From: Collinsella sp. An2
GTDB taxonomy: Bacteria; Actinomycetota; Coriobacteriia; Coriobacteriales; Coriobacteriaceae
Reading direction: 5' to 3'
Length of the DNA stretch: 64,000 nucleotides
Assembly (NCBI RefSeq): GCF_002160065.1
Contig: NZ_NFJW01000008.1
Location: 1 to 64,000 of the forward strand
Under the pieces are notes generated by a model that did not search any database, had not been told where the DNA came from, and saw only the letters and a list, made by a program, of their open reading frames with translations. The position numbers and the translations under genes are program-made. This document shows, one piece after another, positions 23,810 through 32,903 of the stretch. The first letter of the stretch is position 1, and the number at the start of each line of letters is the position of its first letter.

Positions 23810-26326
23810 TTAGAAGTGCAGCTCCGTGCGCTGGATGAGGTCCTTCTGCAAAGGCTTGCCGAGCTCGACGAAGTAGGCGGAATAGCCTGCCACGCGAACG
23901 AGCATGTCCTTGTAGTCCTCGGGGTGCTTCTGGGCTGCGCGCATCTTGGCGGCACTCATAATGTTGAACTGAACATGCATGGGCTGCCTGCGAATGTAGG
24001 CTTCAATGAAGCTGACGAGGTTGTCGCGGCCCTGGGTGCCCGAGACGGCATCTTCGGGGAAGCGCATGTTCATGAGCGTTCCGTTGGAAGCAAGGCTGTG
24101 ATCGACCTTCGCGAGGGAGTTCACCAGGGCGGTCGGGCCCTCGGTGTCGTGCGAGCCGGCGTCGGTGTGAACAGGGGCCATGTTGTCGGAGATGGGCTCG
24201 CCTGCCTTGCGGCCGTCAAGCGTGGCAAAGGTGTTGAGGCCCATGGCCACGTTGGCGTTTACCGAGTAGACACCGGGGTTGAACTGACCACCGCGGCGCG
24301 TAGGACGGCCGGCGATGTGGCGGCAGTAGCACTCGAACATCCACTTGAAGAGGTCGTCGGCGTAGTCGTCGTCGTTGCCGTAGTGGTGGACCTTAGAGCT
24401 GTTCACGAGCGCGAGAAGCTTCTCGTGGCCCTCCCAGTTGTCCTTCACGCACTGCAAAAGCTCGGCGCCGGTGACCTTCTTCTCGTCGAACATGAGCTGC
24501 TTGATGGTGCACAGCGAGTCGGCGCAGGTTCCCATGCCAGCTGCCTGGGGCCCAATGCCGTTGTACTTGGCGCCGCCTTCAACGAGGTCATGGCCGGAGG
24601 CCATGCAGTCCTCATAGAAGCCGGAGACGTAGGGGAGCGGCTTGCGGTCGTGGTGGGCGGCGTCGATGATGTTCAGGCTGCTGCAAATCTGGTCGGTCCA
24701 GTAAGCAAACTGCTCATCGACGGAAGCCAGAACCTCTTCGAAGGTCTCATAGGTATCAAGGCTGCCGGTGTTGGGTCCAAGCTGCTCGCCAGACTTCAGG
24801 CTCTTGCCGCCGTTCAGGACCATCTCCATCATCTTGGGCGTGTTGATGTAGGCGGCGTCATGCCAGCCGTATTCCTTGCCCGGAAGGTCGATTTCAACGC
24901 AGCCGACGACGCAGTAGTCGCGCGCCTCTTCGATCGTCATGCCCTTGCGCATCATTCCCTTGATGGCGGGGCCATCGTTGAAGATCTTGGGGTGGCCATA
25001 GCCGGCGCGCACGCACTCGACCGTCTTTACAACCAGCTCGTAGGGGGTGTCCTCATGCATGCGGACGGCAACCCACGGGTTCATCATGCGGGTATGGGCG
25101 GAAGCCTCGAGCATGAGGAAGGTGAGGTCGTTGGTGGCGTCGTTGCCGTCGCGGTCCACGCCGCCGATGGTGAGGGATTCGCCGCCAAAGCCGCGGCCGT
25201 TGCGAACGGCCATGGAGCCAAAGTCCTTGAGCTTGGTCGGGTTGTTCATCTTGACGTACTCGACCTCGATCAGCTCGAGCGCGAACTCCTTGGTGATGGC
25301 GCCGCTTTCGATGTCTGCCTTGTAGAAGGGGTAGAGCCACTGGTCCATGCGTCCATAGGAGATGGAGTGGCCGTTGCCCTCGACCTGAATGAGCGCCGTT
25401 GCGATCTGGAAGAGCTGAAGGGCCTGCCAGAAGCTCTTGGGCGCGGGGCCGGCGATGGCGTGGCAGTTGGCGGCCATGGCCACAAGCTCCTCGCGACGGG
25501 TGTCGTCGGCCTCTTCAGAGGCCTTCTCCTCGCAGAGCTTGGCATAGCGCTCGATATAGGCCTTGGTCGCCTCGTACATGATGATCATGGCCTGATACTC
25601 GTCGCGCTTGTCGCCGAACTCAGGGTCGCTGTAGTCGAGCGCGGCCAGGTACTTCTTAGCCTCGTCGATAAGGCCGTCGAAGCCGAGCCTCATGAGACGG
25701 GGATAGTCGATGGCGAGGTGGCCGGTGCCCGCGTAGTGGTAGAGGTTGGTCTGGAAGATCTTCTCGCCGACCTCGGAGCCCTTGAGCTGGTCGTGGTCAA
25801 GGCGGCAATTGATGATGTCCTCAACCGTCTTGCCCTTCCACCAGGCGCACAGCTCAATAGCCTCCTGGCGCTCCTCCTCGTTGCGGTAATAGAACTGGTC
25901 GTGCTCGCGCTCCCAGAAGACCGGCACGTCCTTGGCGAGCTCCTTCTGAGACTCCTTGATGATCCAGTCGACAGAGAACTCGGGGTAGATCGGGGAAGCC
26001 TTGGCGGGCGCGGCGATCTCGCCAAGAATCAGGTCCTCGTCGTAGACGAACAGGCTGCAGTTGCGCAGCACGTTGTCAAACGCCCAGGCGCACTGGAGCT
26101 TGCGCGGGGCGATCTCGTGCTGCTGGTACGCCTCGGTCACGAGACGAAGACGCTCGACGTCGATGTAGTACTCGCGGTCGAGGAACGTCTGGCGCAGGTG
26201 GTTGACACGGGGGAACGGAGACCAATCCTCATGATGGACCTGATAGCCAAGGCTGTAGGTCTTGTCATAAGGCTCGGTTCCGCACGCATCCGTGTGCTGC
26301 TGCTTTGCCATGTCAACGGTTTGCAT
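23810..26326 (-). CDS. Glycyl radical enzyme, candidate isethionate sulfite-lyase type
   Basis: The 838-residue protein is a PFL-like glycyl radical enzyme. It has the thiyl cysteine in VVGCVEID (C476) with the general base Glu478, and the radical glycine in RVAGYSAYF (G814). It lacks the double cysteine of pyruvate formate-lyase and instead follows the eliminase pattern shared by glycerol and diol dehydratases, choline lyase and isethionate lyase. RRGGQF (677-682) places Arg and Phe four residues apart, as I recall for sulfonate binding in isethionate lyase. Neighbours (activase, Fe-ADH, SauS/SucD-like dehydrogenase, ADP-forming CoA ligase, anion transporters) favour isethionate to acetaldehyde plus sulfite. 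The substrate is an inference; a diol dehydratase remains possible. AAAGGAGGG precedes the ATG. Confidence 0.85.
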   Translation of the reverse strand: MQTVDMAKQQHTDACGTEPYDKTYSLGYQVHHEDWSPFPRVNHLRQTFLDREYYIDVERLRLVTEAYQQHEIAPRKLQCAWAFDNVLRNCSLFVYDEDLILGEIAAPAKASPIYPEFSVDWIIKESQKELAKDVPVFWEREHDQFYYRNEEERQEAIELCAWWKGKTVEDIINCRLDHDQLKGSEVGEKIFQTNLYHYAGTGHLAIDYPRLMRLGFDGLIDEAKKYLAALDYSDPEFGDKRDEYQAMIIMYEATKAYIERYAKLCEEKASEEADDTRREELVAMAANCHAIAGPAPKSFWQALQLFQIATALIQVEGNGHSISYGRMDQWLYPFYKADIESGAITKEFALELIEVEYVKMNNPTKLKDFGSMAVRNGRGFGGESLTIGGVDRDGNDATNDLTFLMLEASAHTRMMNPWVAVRMHEDTPYELVVKTVECVRAGYGHPKIFNDGPAIKGMMRKGMTIEEARDYCVVGCVEIDLPGKEYGWHDAAYINTPKMMEMVLNGGKSLKSGEQLGPNTGSLDTYETFEEVLASVDEQFAYWTDQICSSLNIIDAAHHDRKPLPYVSGFYEDCMASGHDLVEGGAKYNGIGPQAAGMGTCADSLCTIKQLMFDEKKVTGAELLQCVKDNWEGHEKLLALVNSSKVHHYGNDDDYADDLFKWMFECYCRHIAGRPTRRGGQFNPGVYSVNANVAMGLNTFATLDGRKAGEPISDNMAPVHTDAGSHDTEGPTALVNSLAKVDHSLASNGTLMNMRFPEDAVSGTQGRDNLVSFIEAYIRRQPMHVQFNIMSAAKMRAAQKHPEDYKDMLVRVAGYSAYFVELGKPLQKDLIQRTELHF

Positions 26327-26371
26327 ACAAACCCTCCTTTATGGTCCGGCGGGTTTCCCGCCATGGATACC

Positions 26372-27322
26372 CTATTTCTCGTCGTTGCTTCCCACGCGGC
26401 AGCGGATGCCGCGGCTGGCGAAGTACTCTGCAATGTCCTCAACGTGCTTCTGGAACGCTTTGCGCTCGACCTTGATGCCGCGCATGCCGTAGGGCATGCC
26501 CAGGGACTGGTATTTCTCAACACCCAGGCGCATAAAGCTCAGCAGCTGGAGTATCTGAATGCGATTGCCCAGCTCGTTTAGGATGAAGTCGGCCGTGGCG
26601 GAGATGTTCTTTTCGTCATCGTTGACGCCGGGGATGACAGGGATGCGCACGATGAGATCTGCGCCGGCGTCCACGACGCGCTTTATGTGGTCGAGGATCA
26701 CCTCGTTGCCCGCGCCGATGTACTCCTTGTGCACCTCGGTGTCCATGGTCTTGATATCGGTAATGAAGATATCGGTCACAGGCAGCACGCGCTCGATGGC
26801 GTCCCAGCCCACGTGGAAGGTGGTCTCGCAGCAGGTCTGGACGCCCTCCTTGTGGCAGGCCTCGAACAGCTTTGCCACAAATTCGCTTTGCAGCAGAGGC
26901 TCACCGCCCGAGACCGTCACGCCGCCGCCCGATTGCTCGTAATAGTCCTTGTCGGCCATGACGGTCTTCATGCACTCATCCACCGTCATCTCGCGGCCCC
27001 ACTGCTTGAGGCAGTCCGACGGGCATTCGTCGTAGAGCGGCTTGCAATCGGGGACAAGGCTGTAGTCAATGCGATCGAGCTTGTCCTTTTTGAAGATGAG
27101 GCCTTCGGGATGCTCGCAGACATCTATGCAGGCGCCGCATTTGTCGCGACCGATGCACTTGCTGCGGTAAACGCCGTATTGGATGTTGGGATTCCAGCTT
27201 TCGGGATTAGAACACCAGCGGCAGTGGAGCGGGCAGCCCTTGAGAAAGAACTCGGTGCGCAGTCCCGGGCCGTCGTGGATGGTGTAGCGCTGGACGTTGA
27301 ACACGATACCGCTGCACGTCAT
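26372..27322 (-). CDS. Glycyl-radical enzyme activating enzyme (radical SAM)
   Basis: The 316-residue radical SAM protein installs the glycyl radical on the enzyme encoded 45 bp downstream. It has the SAM-cluster motif CPLHCRWC (C30, C34, C37), SGGGVTVSGGEPLLQ, and a cysteine-rich insert (CIGRDKCGACIDVCEHPEG, then further cysteines to about residue 104) that should hold two ferredoxin-like 4Fe-4S clusters, as in eliminase-type activases. PFL activase lacks this insert, so the pair is of the dehydratase/lyase class. GGAGGG precedes the ATG. It is first in the leftward operon. Confidence 0.93.
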   Translation of the reverse strand: MTCSGIVFNVQRYTIHDGPGLRTEFFLKGCPLHCRWCSNPESWNPNIQYGVYRSKCIGRDKCGACIDVCEHPEGLIFKKDKLDRIDYSLVPDCKPLYDECPSDCLKQWGREMTVDECMKTVMADKDYYEQSGGGVTVSGGEPLLQSEFVAKLFEACHKEGVQTCCETTFHVGWDAIERVLPVTDIFITDIKTMDTEVHKEYIGAGNEVILDHIKRVVDAGADLIVRIPVIPGVNDDEKNISATADFILNELGNRIQILQLLSFMRLGVEKYQSLGMPYGMRGIKVERKAFQKHVEDIAEYFASRGIRCRVGSNDEK

Positions 27323-27753
27323 GGTAGTTTCCCTCCTGCTGCTGTAGCTGGGTCAAACCCGTTCGATAAAAAACAAGGTACGCACGCATTGCTTGGAGGG
27401 TAAGTGGCCGAGTTGCCCATTTTTGGAACCGGATGGGCCAATTGGCGCGCCGCGGCGACGTCTGGTACCCGAATTACCCATATTTGGGGACGGGTGGCCC
27501 ATCTCGGTTTCTGGGGGCGCATGAAGTCGTGGCTCATCCATATACTTTTGCACGCAACGGCTCTTGAAAAACTACAGGTCACCCGAGATATCCGGTCGTT
27601 TGCACCGTGTCTGTTCTCGCTGCGTGACATCGTGTGATCGCGATTCGGGCGCAGGCCCGATGGCGATAGCTTGACCTGCGTGTAATGGCGCCCGAGCGCG
27701 CGGGGTGAGGCTCATTTGTTCGGTCTGTTCAATGTGAAAGGAGAGGCTGCGGC
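27323..27753. other. Divergent control region between the two putative sulfonate operons
   Basis: This 431-bp gap separates the leftward activase operon from the rightward transporter operon, so both promoters and any operator should lie here. It contains the pair of repeats described separately at 27408-27507 and a palindromic stretch GGGCGCAGGCCCG near 27648-27660. I see no convincing -35/-10 pair. No gene is supported. Confidence 0.5.
27408..27507 (+). repeat. Two imperfect ~38-bp repeats, 61 bp apart
   Basis: Units begin at 27408 and 27469. Both open CCGARTTRCCCATWTTTGG (R is A/G, W is A/T) and continue with a GG-rich part containing TGGGCCA or TGGCCCA. They lie in the divergent region upstream of both operons, so they may be operator sites, or another dispersed repeat family. 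Confidence 0.6.
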
Positions 27754-29166
27754 ATGGACTTTACGAAACGAGTCATCTACCTCATTATCGGTCCTGCGCT
27801 GTTCGCAGCATGCGCGTTGGGGCTGTCCGACGTGTTTGGCGGACCCGGCGCCCAGGCAGTGGGCACGTTGCTTTGGATGGTGTTCTGGTGGGTTTCCCGC
27901 CCCGTTGACCTTACGGTCACGGCGTTGCTCCCCATTCCGGTGAACGCCCTGTTCTCCATCGTCCCCATGGCGAACGTCATCTCTCAGTACTTCTCCGAGA
28001 GCATCGTACTTGTTTTCGGATCCTGTCTTCTCACGGTGCCGTGGAAGGCTACCGGCTTTGACCGCCGCGTGGCATACAAGATTCTTGCTATTGTCGGCCC
28101 GTCGCTCACCTCGCAGCTCATCGTGTGGTTTATCGCGAGCATGCTGTTCTCGGCGGTTCTTCCCAACATTGCCGTGGTGTCGCTGTTCTGCCCGCTTGCA
28201 CTCGCCATGTTCCGGGCGGCAGGCTACGAGGGCCTCAAGGACTGCCCCTCGGGTCCGCCCATCTTCTTGGCCATCTGCTGGGGTACGGTGCTCGGCGGCA
28301 TCATCACCCCGCTCGGTGGCGCAATGAATGTTACGGCGATTTCGCTTCTGCAGGAACAACTTGGCATCGAAGTGATGTATTTCGACTGGATTATTCGCTT
28401 CCTGCCCTACACCATTGTGGCTATGCTCGCCTTCTTCGGCATCATGATGTTCATGTTCCGCAACGTCGAGCCGCTCAAGGGTTCCAAGGAGTTCTTCCGC
28501 GAGGGCTACGCGGCCATGGGCAAGATGAAGCCCAACGAGGCCATGGTCGGCATCTTCTTCGCCATCGCATTTTTGGGAGCGCTCTGCCGCCCGCTGTTCG
28601 CAGGCATTCTTCCCGACCTGGTTCCTGCCTACATCTTTGTCGCCATGGGCATGCTGTCGTTTATCTTCACCTACAAGAAGCAGCCGCTTATGGGCTGGGA
28701 TGACGCTCAAAAGGGTGTCATGTGGGGCATGATGTACCTCTTCGCCGGCGGTCTTGCCATCGGTACGCTGATCAACGGCTCCGGCGCGACGAATGTGATC
28801 GCCACCATTCTTCAGGGCTTCTCGCTTGACGGAGGGCTTACCACCATCATTGTCTTCGTCGTGCTGGCCTGCCTTATCGCCGAGCTCACGAGCTCTACGG
28901 TTTCTTCAGCTGTTGCCGTTCCTCTGGTCATCGCGCTTACCACGCAGCTGGGTCTCAACCCCATTCCGTATTGGTGCATCGTTGTTATGGCCTTCGACGC
29001 AGAGTTCCTGCTGCCCGTCTCAATCCGCGCCGTGCCGGCTGGTTACGGTTTGGAGGCTGGCCAGATGCTCAAGTATGGCCTGCCCATGATGCTTGCCCGC
29101 ATGGTCATCGTCATTGTGCTCGGGTATGCGCTCATGCAGTTCTGGCCTGCGTTCTCGGTTCTGTAA
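27754..29166 (+). CDS. DASS (SLC13) family anion transporter
   Basis: The 470-residue membrane protein has 10-12 hydrophobic segments and the duplicated re-entrant loop layout of the divalent anion:sodium symporter family. Helices are seen from LIIGPALFAACALGL onwards, a first half ending with TPLGGAMNVTAISLLQ and a second with AELTSSTVSSAVAVPL. Members carry dicarboxylates, sulfate or sulfonates. A GAAAGGAGAGG ribosome site precedes the ATG. It heads the rightward operon with a CoA-acylating aldehyde dehydrogenase and an acyl-CoA ligase, so an anionic substrate such as sulfoacetate, isethionate or succinate is expected. Confidence 0.87.
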   Translation: MDFTKRVIYLIIGPALFAACALGLSDVFGGPGAQAVGTLLWMVFWWVSRPVDLTVTALLPIPVNALFSIVPMANVISQYFSESIVLVFGSCLLTVPWKATGFDRRVAYKILAIVGPSLTSQLIVWFIASMLFSAVLPNIAVVSLFCPLALAMFRAAGYEGLKDCPSGPPIFLAICWGTVLGGIITPLGGAMNVTAISLLQEQLGIEVMYFDWIIRFLPYTIVAMLAFFGIMMFMFRNVEPLKGSKEFFREGYAAMGKMKPNEAMVGIFFAIAFLGALCRPLFAGILPDLVPAYIFVAMGMLSFIFTYKKQPLMGWDDAQKGVMWGMMYLFAGGLAIGTLINGSGATNVIATILQGFSLDGGLTTIIVFVVLACLIAELTSSTVSSAVAVPLVIALTTQLGLNPIPYWCIVVMAFDAEFLLPVSIRAVPAGYGLEAGQMLKYGLPMMLARMVIVIVLGYALMQFWPAFSVL

Positions 29167-29283
29167 CGGGTCATCAGATCCTCACATCCAATAGCTCTCG
29201 CTTTTCGATGCGCGCGATTGCGCGCATAGGTCTCCACGTTCGCGGATGGCACGTCCATTCGCTTCCAGAAAGGAAACATCGCC

Positions 29284-30657
29284 ATGTCTGACGTTCAGAA
29301 TGCTTCATCTGTAGAAGAACTCGTCGCTCGCTCTCGGGCAGCCCAAAAAGAGATCGAGTTCATGACTCAGGAGCAGGCCGACGCTGCGGCGCGTGCCATC
29401 CTGAAGGTCGTCTACGATAACGCCGAGGAGCTTGGCCCCCAGGCCGCCGTCGAGTCCCGCATGGGCAACAAGACCGACAAGATCGCCAAGTGCCGCAACA
29501 AGGCTTCGCTGCTCTGGCAGTTCTTGAAGGACAAGAAGAGCGTCGGTGTCATCTCCCGCGACGACGAGCATCACATGTATGAGGTCGCTAAGCCCATGGG
29601 CGTCGTTGCCGCCATCATCCCCTCGACCAACCCGGTCGTGACCCCCATGTGCAACGCCGCCTATGCGCTCAAGACCCGCAACTCCGTCATCTTCTCGCCG
29701 CACCCTCGCTGCGTCGAGATCACCAAGAAGTGCGTCCAGCTGTTCCAGGACGAGCTTGAGAAGCTCGGTCTGCCGCGCGACCTTGTGCTCGGTCTTGAGC
29801 AGGTGACCCTGGAGAACTCCGCAGCGCTTATGGCGGCTGCCGACATCGTGGTCGCCACCGGTGGCCCCGCCATGGTGAAGGCCGCCTATTCCTCCGGCAA
29901 GCCGTCCCTGGGCGTGGGTCAGGGCAACGTCCAGTGCATCATCGACGAGGACGTCGACATGTCCGATGCCGTCGAGAAGGTCATCGTGGGCCGCAGCTTC
30001 GATAACGGCCTCATCTGCCTGGGCGAGCAGACCGTGTTCGTCCCGACCTCCACGTACGACGAGTTCGTCGAAGAGGTCGGCAAGCACGGCGCCTGCTACA
30101 TCGACGATCCCGAGTGCGTTGCTAAGATTCGCGAGGGCCTCTTCCCGGGCAATGGCCCGCTGTCCCGCGAGGTCGTGGGCCTCTCCGCGCACGAGGTGGG
30201 CGAGAAGCTGGGCGTCGAGGTTCCCGAGGACACGCGCGTCATCTTCGTGAAGGCCGACGCCGTGGGCTCCGCCGAGCAGCTTTGCCGCGAGAAGCTCTGC
30301 CCGGTTTGCGCCGTGTATCCCTACGATAGTTGGGAACAGGGAGTTTCCTACATGGTCGAGAACCTCGAGTTCGAGGGGAAGGGCCACAGCATCTGCGTGC
30401 ACTCCAACACCCCCGAGCACGTCGAGTATGCCGCCATCCAGTGCTCCGTGTCGCGTTGCGTGGTCAACCAGCCTGCCGGCACCACGGGCGGCGGCAGCCC
30501 CACCAACTGGTTTGGTCCCACCACCACCCTCGGCTGCGGTTCTTGGGGCAACAACAGCTTCAGCGGCAACTTCAGCTACACCCACCTCATGAACATCACG
30601 CGTGTGGGATACCCGCTGGAGGAGTCCTACATGCCCGACCCCTCCAAGGTCTGGTAA
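29284..30657 (+). CDS. CoA-acylating aldehyde dehydrogenase, SauS/SucD type
   Basis: The 457-residue protein lacks the alcohol dehydrogenase half of AdhE and resembles the clostridial succinate-semialdehyde dehydrogenase SucD and the sulfoacetaldehyde dehydrogenase SauS. The catalytic cysteine is C245 in FDNGLICLGEQ; other landmarks are KPMGVVAAIIPSTNPVVTPM and TTTLGCGSWGNNS near the end. It interconverts an acyl-CoA and an aldehyde with NAD(P)H. This subfamily prefers anionic aldehydes, which fits sulfoacetaldehyde or succinate semialdehyde. It precedes the two ligase subunit genes; GAAAGGAAAC lies upstream of the ATG. Direction in the cell is not certain. Confidence 0.88.
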   Translation: MSDVQNASSVEELVARSRAAQKEIEFMTQEQADAAARAILKVVYDNAEELGPQAAVESRMGNKTDKIAKCRNKASLLWQFLKDKKSVGVISRDDEHHMYEVAKPMGVVAAIIPSTNPVVTPMCNAAYALKTRNSVIFSPHPRCVEITKKCVQLFQDELEKLGLPRDLVLGLEQVTLENSAALMAAADIVVATGGPAMVKAAYSSGKPSLGVGQGNVQCIIDEDVDMSDAVEKVIVGRSFDNGLICLGEQTVFVPTSTYDEFVEEVGKHGACYIDDPECVAKIREGLFPGNGPLSREVVGLSAHEVGEKLGVEVPEDTRVIFVKADAVGSAEQLCREKLCPVCAVYPYDSWEQGVSYMVENLEFEGKGHSICVHSNTPEHVEYAAIQCSVSRCVVNQPAGTTGGGSPTNWFGPTTTLGCGSWGNNSFSGNFSYTHLMNITRVGYPLEESYMPDPSKVW

Positions 30658-30707
30658 GAGGACGTAGCGATTCCGGGCGCGTGGCGACCGGGTCCAGATT
30701 CAATGCG

Positions 30708-30737
30708 TGCGGGGAGCCGCGGTGTCGGTTCCCCGCA
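30708..30737 (+). other. Intercistronic stem-loop before the ligase genes
   Basis: TGCGGGGA (30708-30715) pairs perfectly with TCCCCGCA (30730-30737) around a 14-nt loop, no U-tract. It lies 15 bp before the ligase beta-subunit start and may tune operon expression. Confidence 0.55.
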
Positions 30738-30752
30738 TGAAAGGGGATATGA

Positions 30753-31889
30753 ATGGATTATCTAGAGATAGAGGGCAAGCGCCAGCTTGAGCGCTTCGGT
30801 ATTCCGGTGAATCCCACGCCGCTTGTCGAGGGGGACGAGTTGCCTGCGGGATTGGAGTTCCCCTGCGTTCTTAAGGGCCAGATCATGGCTGGTCATCGCG
30901 GCCAGCACGGTGCGGTCAAGGTCGTGAAGAACCAAGAGGAGTTTCTCAAGGCCAAGAAGGAGATCGAGCAGATCGAGATCAACGGCCATGTCATGGAGGG
31001 CATTGCCGTCACCGGTTTCTTGCCCATCGCCGAAGAGTATTACCTCGGCATCACGCTTGACGCCAAGAGCCGCGCGCTCGTCATGCTCTTCACGCCCTTC
31101 GGCGGCATGGAGATCGAAGACCTCGCTGCCAACGAGCCCGAGAAGCTCATGCGGTTCGATGTGACCCACGGGTTTGACGCCGGCGCGTTCTGCGCGAAGG
31201 CATCGGAGCAGTTTGAGCTCACCGAGCAGCGCATCTCGGATGTGGCGGGCTTCGCCGAGAAGCTCACGCACGCCTGTTTCGAGCTTGACGCCACCACCCT
31301 CGAGATCAACCCGCTCGTGGTGCTGGAGGACGGCAGCCTCCTTGCCATCGATTGCAAGCTCGTCATCGACGACAATTCGCTCGTGCGCCAGGGCGACTAC
31401 ATCATCTTGCCGCGCCGGGAGCGCAAGCTCTCTCCGCAGGAGCAGGACGCCCGCGACCACGACCTCACCTACGTCGAGCTCGATCCCGAGGGTGACATCG
31501 GCACCATGGCCGGCGGTGCGGGTATCGGCATGGCCACGACCGACACCATCCGCCACTATGGCGGACGCGTCAACAACTTCCTCGACCTGGGCGGCGGCGT
31601 CACGGCCGAGAAGACCTATCAGGCCATGCGCATCCTGCTTCAAAACGAGAACACCCACTACATTCTCGTGAACGTCTTCGGCGGTATCAACAACTGCGCC
31701 GATATGGCAGAAGGTATTGCGCGCGCCTACAAGGAGTTCGGTGACGGCAAAAAGGTTGTCGTCAAATCCCGCGGCTTCAATCAAGAGCAGGGCTGGGCGA
31801 TCTACGAGGAGCTCGGCTTTGCCCAGACGAAGTTCGGCACCACCGACGAGGCGGTAAAGCAGCTCATGGCTATCAAGGAGGCGATGTAG
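30753..31889 (+). CDS. ADP-forming acyl-CoA ligase, beta subunit (SucC-like)
   Basis: The 378-residue ATP-grasp protein matches the succinyl-CoA synthetase beta-subunit fold: an N-terminal ATP-grasp domain (VLKGQIMAGHRGQHGAVKVV) with ATLEINPLVV near 190, and a C-terminal ligase-CoA domain with NNFLDLGGGVTAEK and NVFGGINNCADMAEG. With the alpha subunit it links ATP, CoA and a carboxylic acid. It is directly followed by the alpha gene with no intergenic base. Genuine TCA succinyl-CoA synthetase is possible, but the neighbours suggest a specialised ligase, for example for sulfoacetate. AAAGGGG precedes the ATG. Confidence 0.88.
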   Translation: MDYLEIEGKRQLERFGIPVNPTPLVEGDELPAGLEFPCVLKGQIMAGHRGQHGAVKVVKNQEEFLKAKKEIEQIEINGHVMEGIAVTGFLPIAEEYYLGITLDAKSRALVMLFTPFGGMEIEDLAANEPEKLMRFDVTHGFDAGAFCAKASEQFELTEQRISDVAGFAEKLTHACFELDATTLEINPLVVLEDGSLLAIDCKLVIDDNSLVRQGDYIILPRRERKLSPQEQDARDHDLTYVELDPEGDIGTMAGGAGIGMATTDTIRHYGGRVNNFLDLGGGVTAEKTYQAMRILLQNENTHYILVNVFGGINNCADMAEGIARAYKEFGDGKKVVVKSRGFNQEQGWAIYEELGFAQTKFGTTDEAVKQLMAIKEAM

Positions 31890-32807
31890 GTGAGCGTCCT
31901 TATCGATGAGACCACGCCCGTCATGATCATTGGCATCACGGGCAAGCAGGGCCGCATCCATACCAAGCGCACCCTTGAAAGCGGCACCAAGCTGTTGTGC
32001 GGCGTGGCGCCCGGCAAGGGCGGGCAGGAGGTCGAAGGCGTCCCCGTGTTCGAGACCGTGGCCGAGGCCCGCGAGCAGTTCCCCGAGGTTGAGTCCGCCA
32101 TGCTGCTCGTTCCGCCCAAGGGTGTGAAGCAGGCCGCTCTCGACGCCTTGGCGGGCGGTATCAAGCTGCTTGTCATCGTCACCGAGTTCGTGCCGGTGCT
32201 TGATGCACTTGCCATCGTCACCGATGCTCGCGAGCGCGGCGCCCGCGTGATCGGCCCCAACACCATCGGCATCATCTCGCCCGGCAAGTCCAAGATCGGC
32301 ATCATGCCCGACTACATTTATGGCAAGGGCCACATCGGCATCATCTCCCGCAGCGGCACGCTCACCCATGAGACGGCTTCGAACCTCACCTTTAAGGGCT
32401 ACGGCCTCTCCACGTGCATCGGCATCGGAGGCGACCAGGTCATTGGTACCAACCACGCCGAGGCAATCGAGCTTTTTGCCGACGACCCCGACACCGACGC
32501 CATTGTGCTGATCGGTGAGATCGGAGGCGCTTCCGAGGAGCTCTGCGCTCAGAAGATCAAAGAGATCGGCCTTACAAAGCCGGTCTTTGCCTACATTGCG
32601 GGCATGTACGCTCCCGAGGGCAAGCGCATGGGTCACGCCGGCGCCATCGTCTCCGGCGGCATGGGCACCGTGAAATCCAAGGTCGCCGCACTCAAGGATG
32701 CGGGCGTCACCGTTTGCCCCACGCTGGGCATCATCGTTGACGAGATCGCCGCCTTGAACGAACGCACCGGCGGTCGCCTTCTTTCGCTTGAGCCGCAGGT
32801 AGACTAG
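31890..32807 (+). CDS. ADP-forming acyl-CoA ligase, alpha subunit (SucD-ligase type)
   Basis: The 305-residue protein has the CoA-binding Rossmann domain with [15 protein letters not shown] near the N-terminus and the phosphohistidine loop [14 protein letters not shown], matching the succinyl-CoA synthetase alpha subunit. The GTG start follows the beta stop at once, with AAGGAGG 8 nt upstream, so the subunits are made together. It carries the phosphoryl group between ATP and the acyl-phosphate. The pair can run either way: activating an acid at the cost of ATP, or making ATP from an acyl-CoA. The cluster suggests sulfoacetate or another short anionic acid as substrate. Confidence 0.9.
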   Translation: MSVLIDETTPVMIIGITGKQGRIHTKRTLESGTKLLCGVAPGKGGQEVEGVPVFETVAEAREQFPEVESAMLLVPPKGVKQAALDALAGGIKLLVIVTEFVPVLDALAIVTDARERGARVIGPNTIGIISPGKSKIGIMPDYIYGKGHIGIISRSGTLTHETASNLTFKGYGLSTCIGIGGDQVIGTNHAEAIELFADDPDTDAIVLIGEIGGASEELCAQKIKEIGLTKPVFAYIAGMYAPEGKRMGHAGAIVSGGMGTVKSKVAALKDAGVTVCPTLGIIVDEIAALNERTGGRLLSLEPQVD

Positions 32808-32903
32808 CGACTCATATATTGTGGGCGAGGTGCTGCTGTGTCTCTCTGGCACCTCGCTCCCTCTTTGGCCCATTCTGTCGCCCTTACTGGAAACGGTTGT
32901 CCT

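Noticed and set aside
23810-26326. Pyruvate formate-lyase
   Set aside because: The active site has one cysteine in GCVE with a nearby Glu, not the adjacent cysteine pair of PFL, and the activase has the extra ferredoxin-like cysteines of eliminase-type partners.
23816-26581. Long open frame (over 900 codons) opposite the glycyl radical enzyme
   Set aside because: It mirrors codon positions of the real gene on the other strand, has Val/Leu/Gly/His-rich nonsense composition, and matches no family. The same holds for long antisense frames at 1832-3349 and 19800-21353.
30753-32807. Plain TCA-cycle succinyl-CoA synthetase
   Set aside because: Not excluded by sequence, but the operon with a SauS/SucD-type dehydrogenase and anion transporters makes a specialised role more likely.
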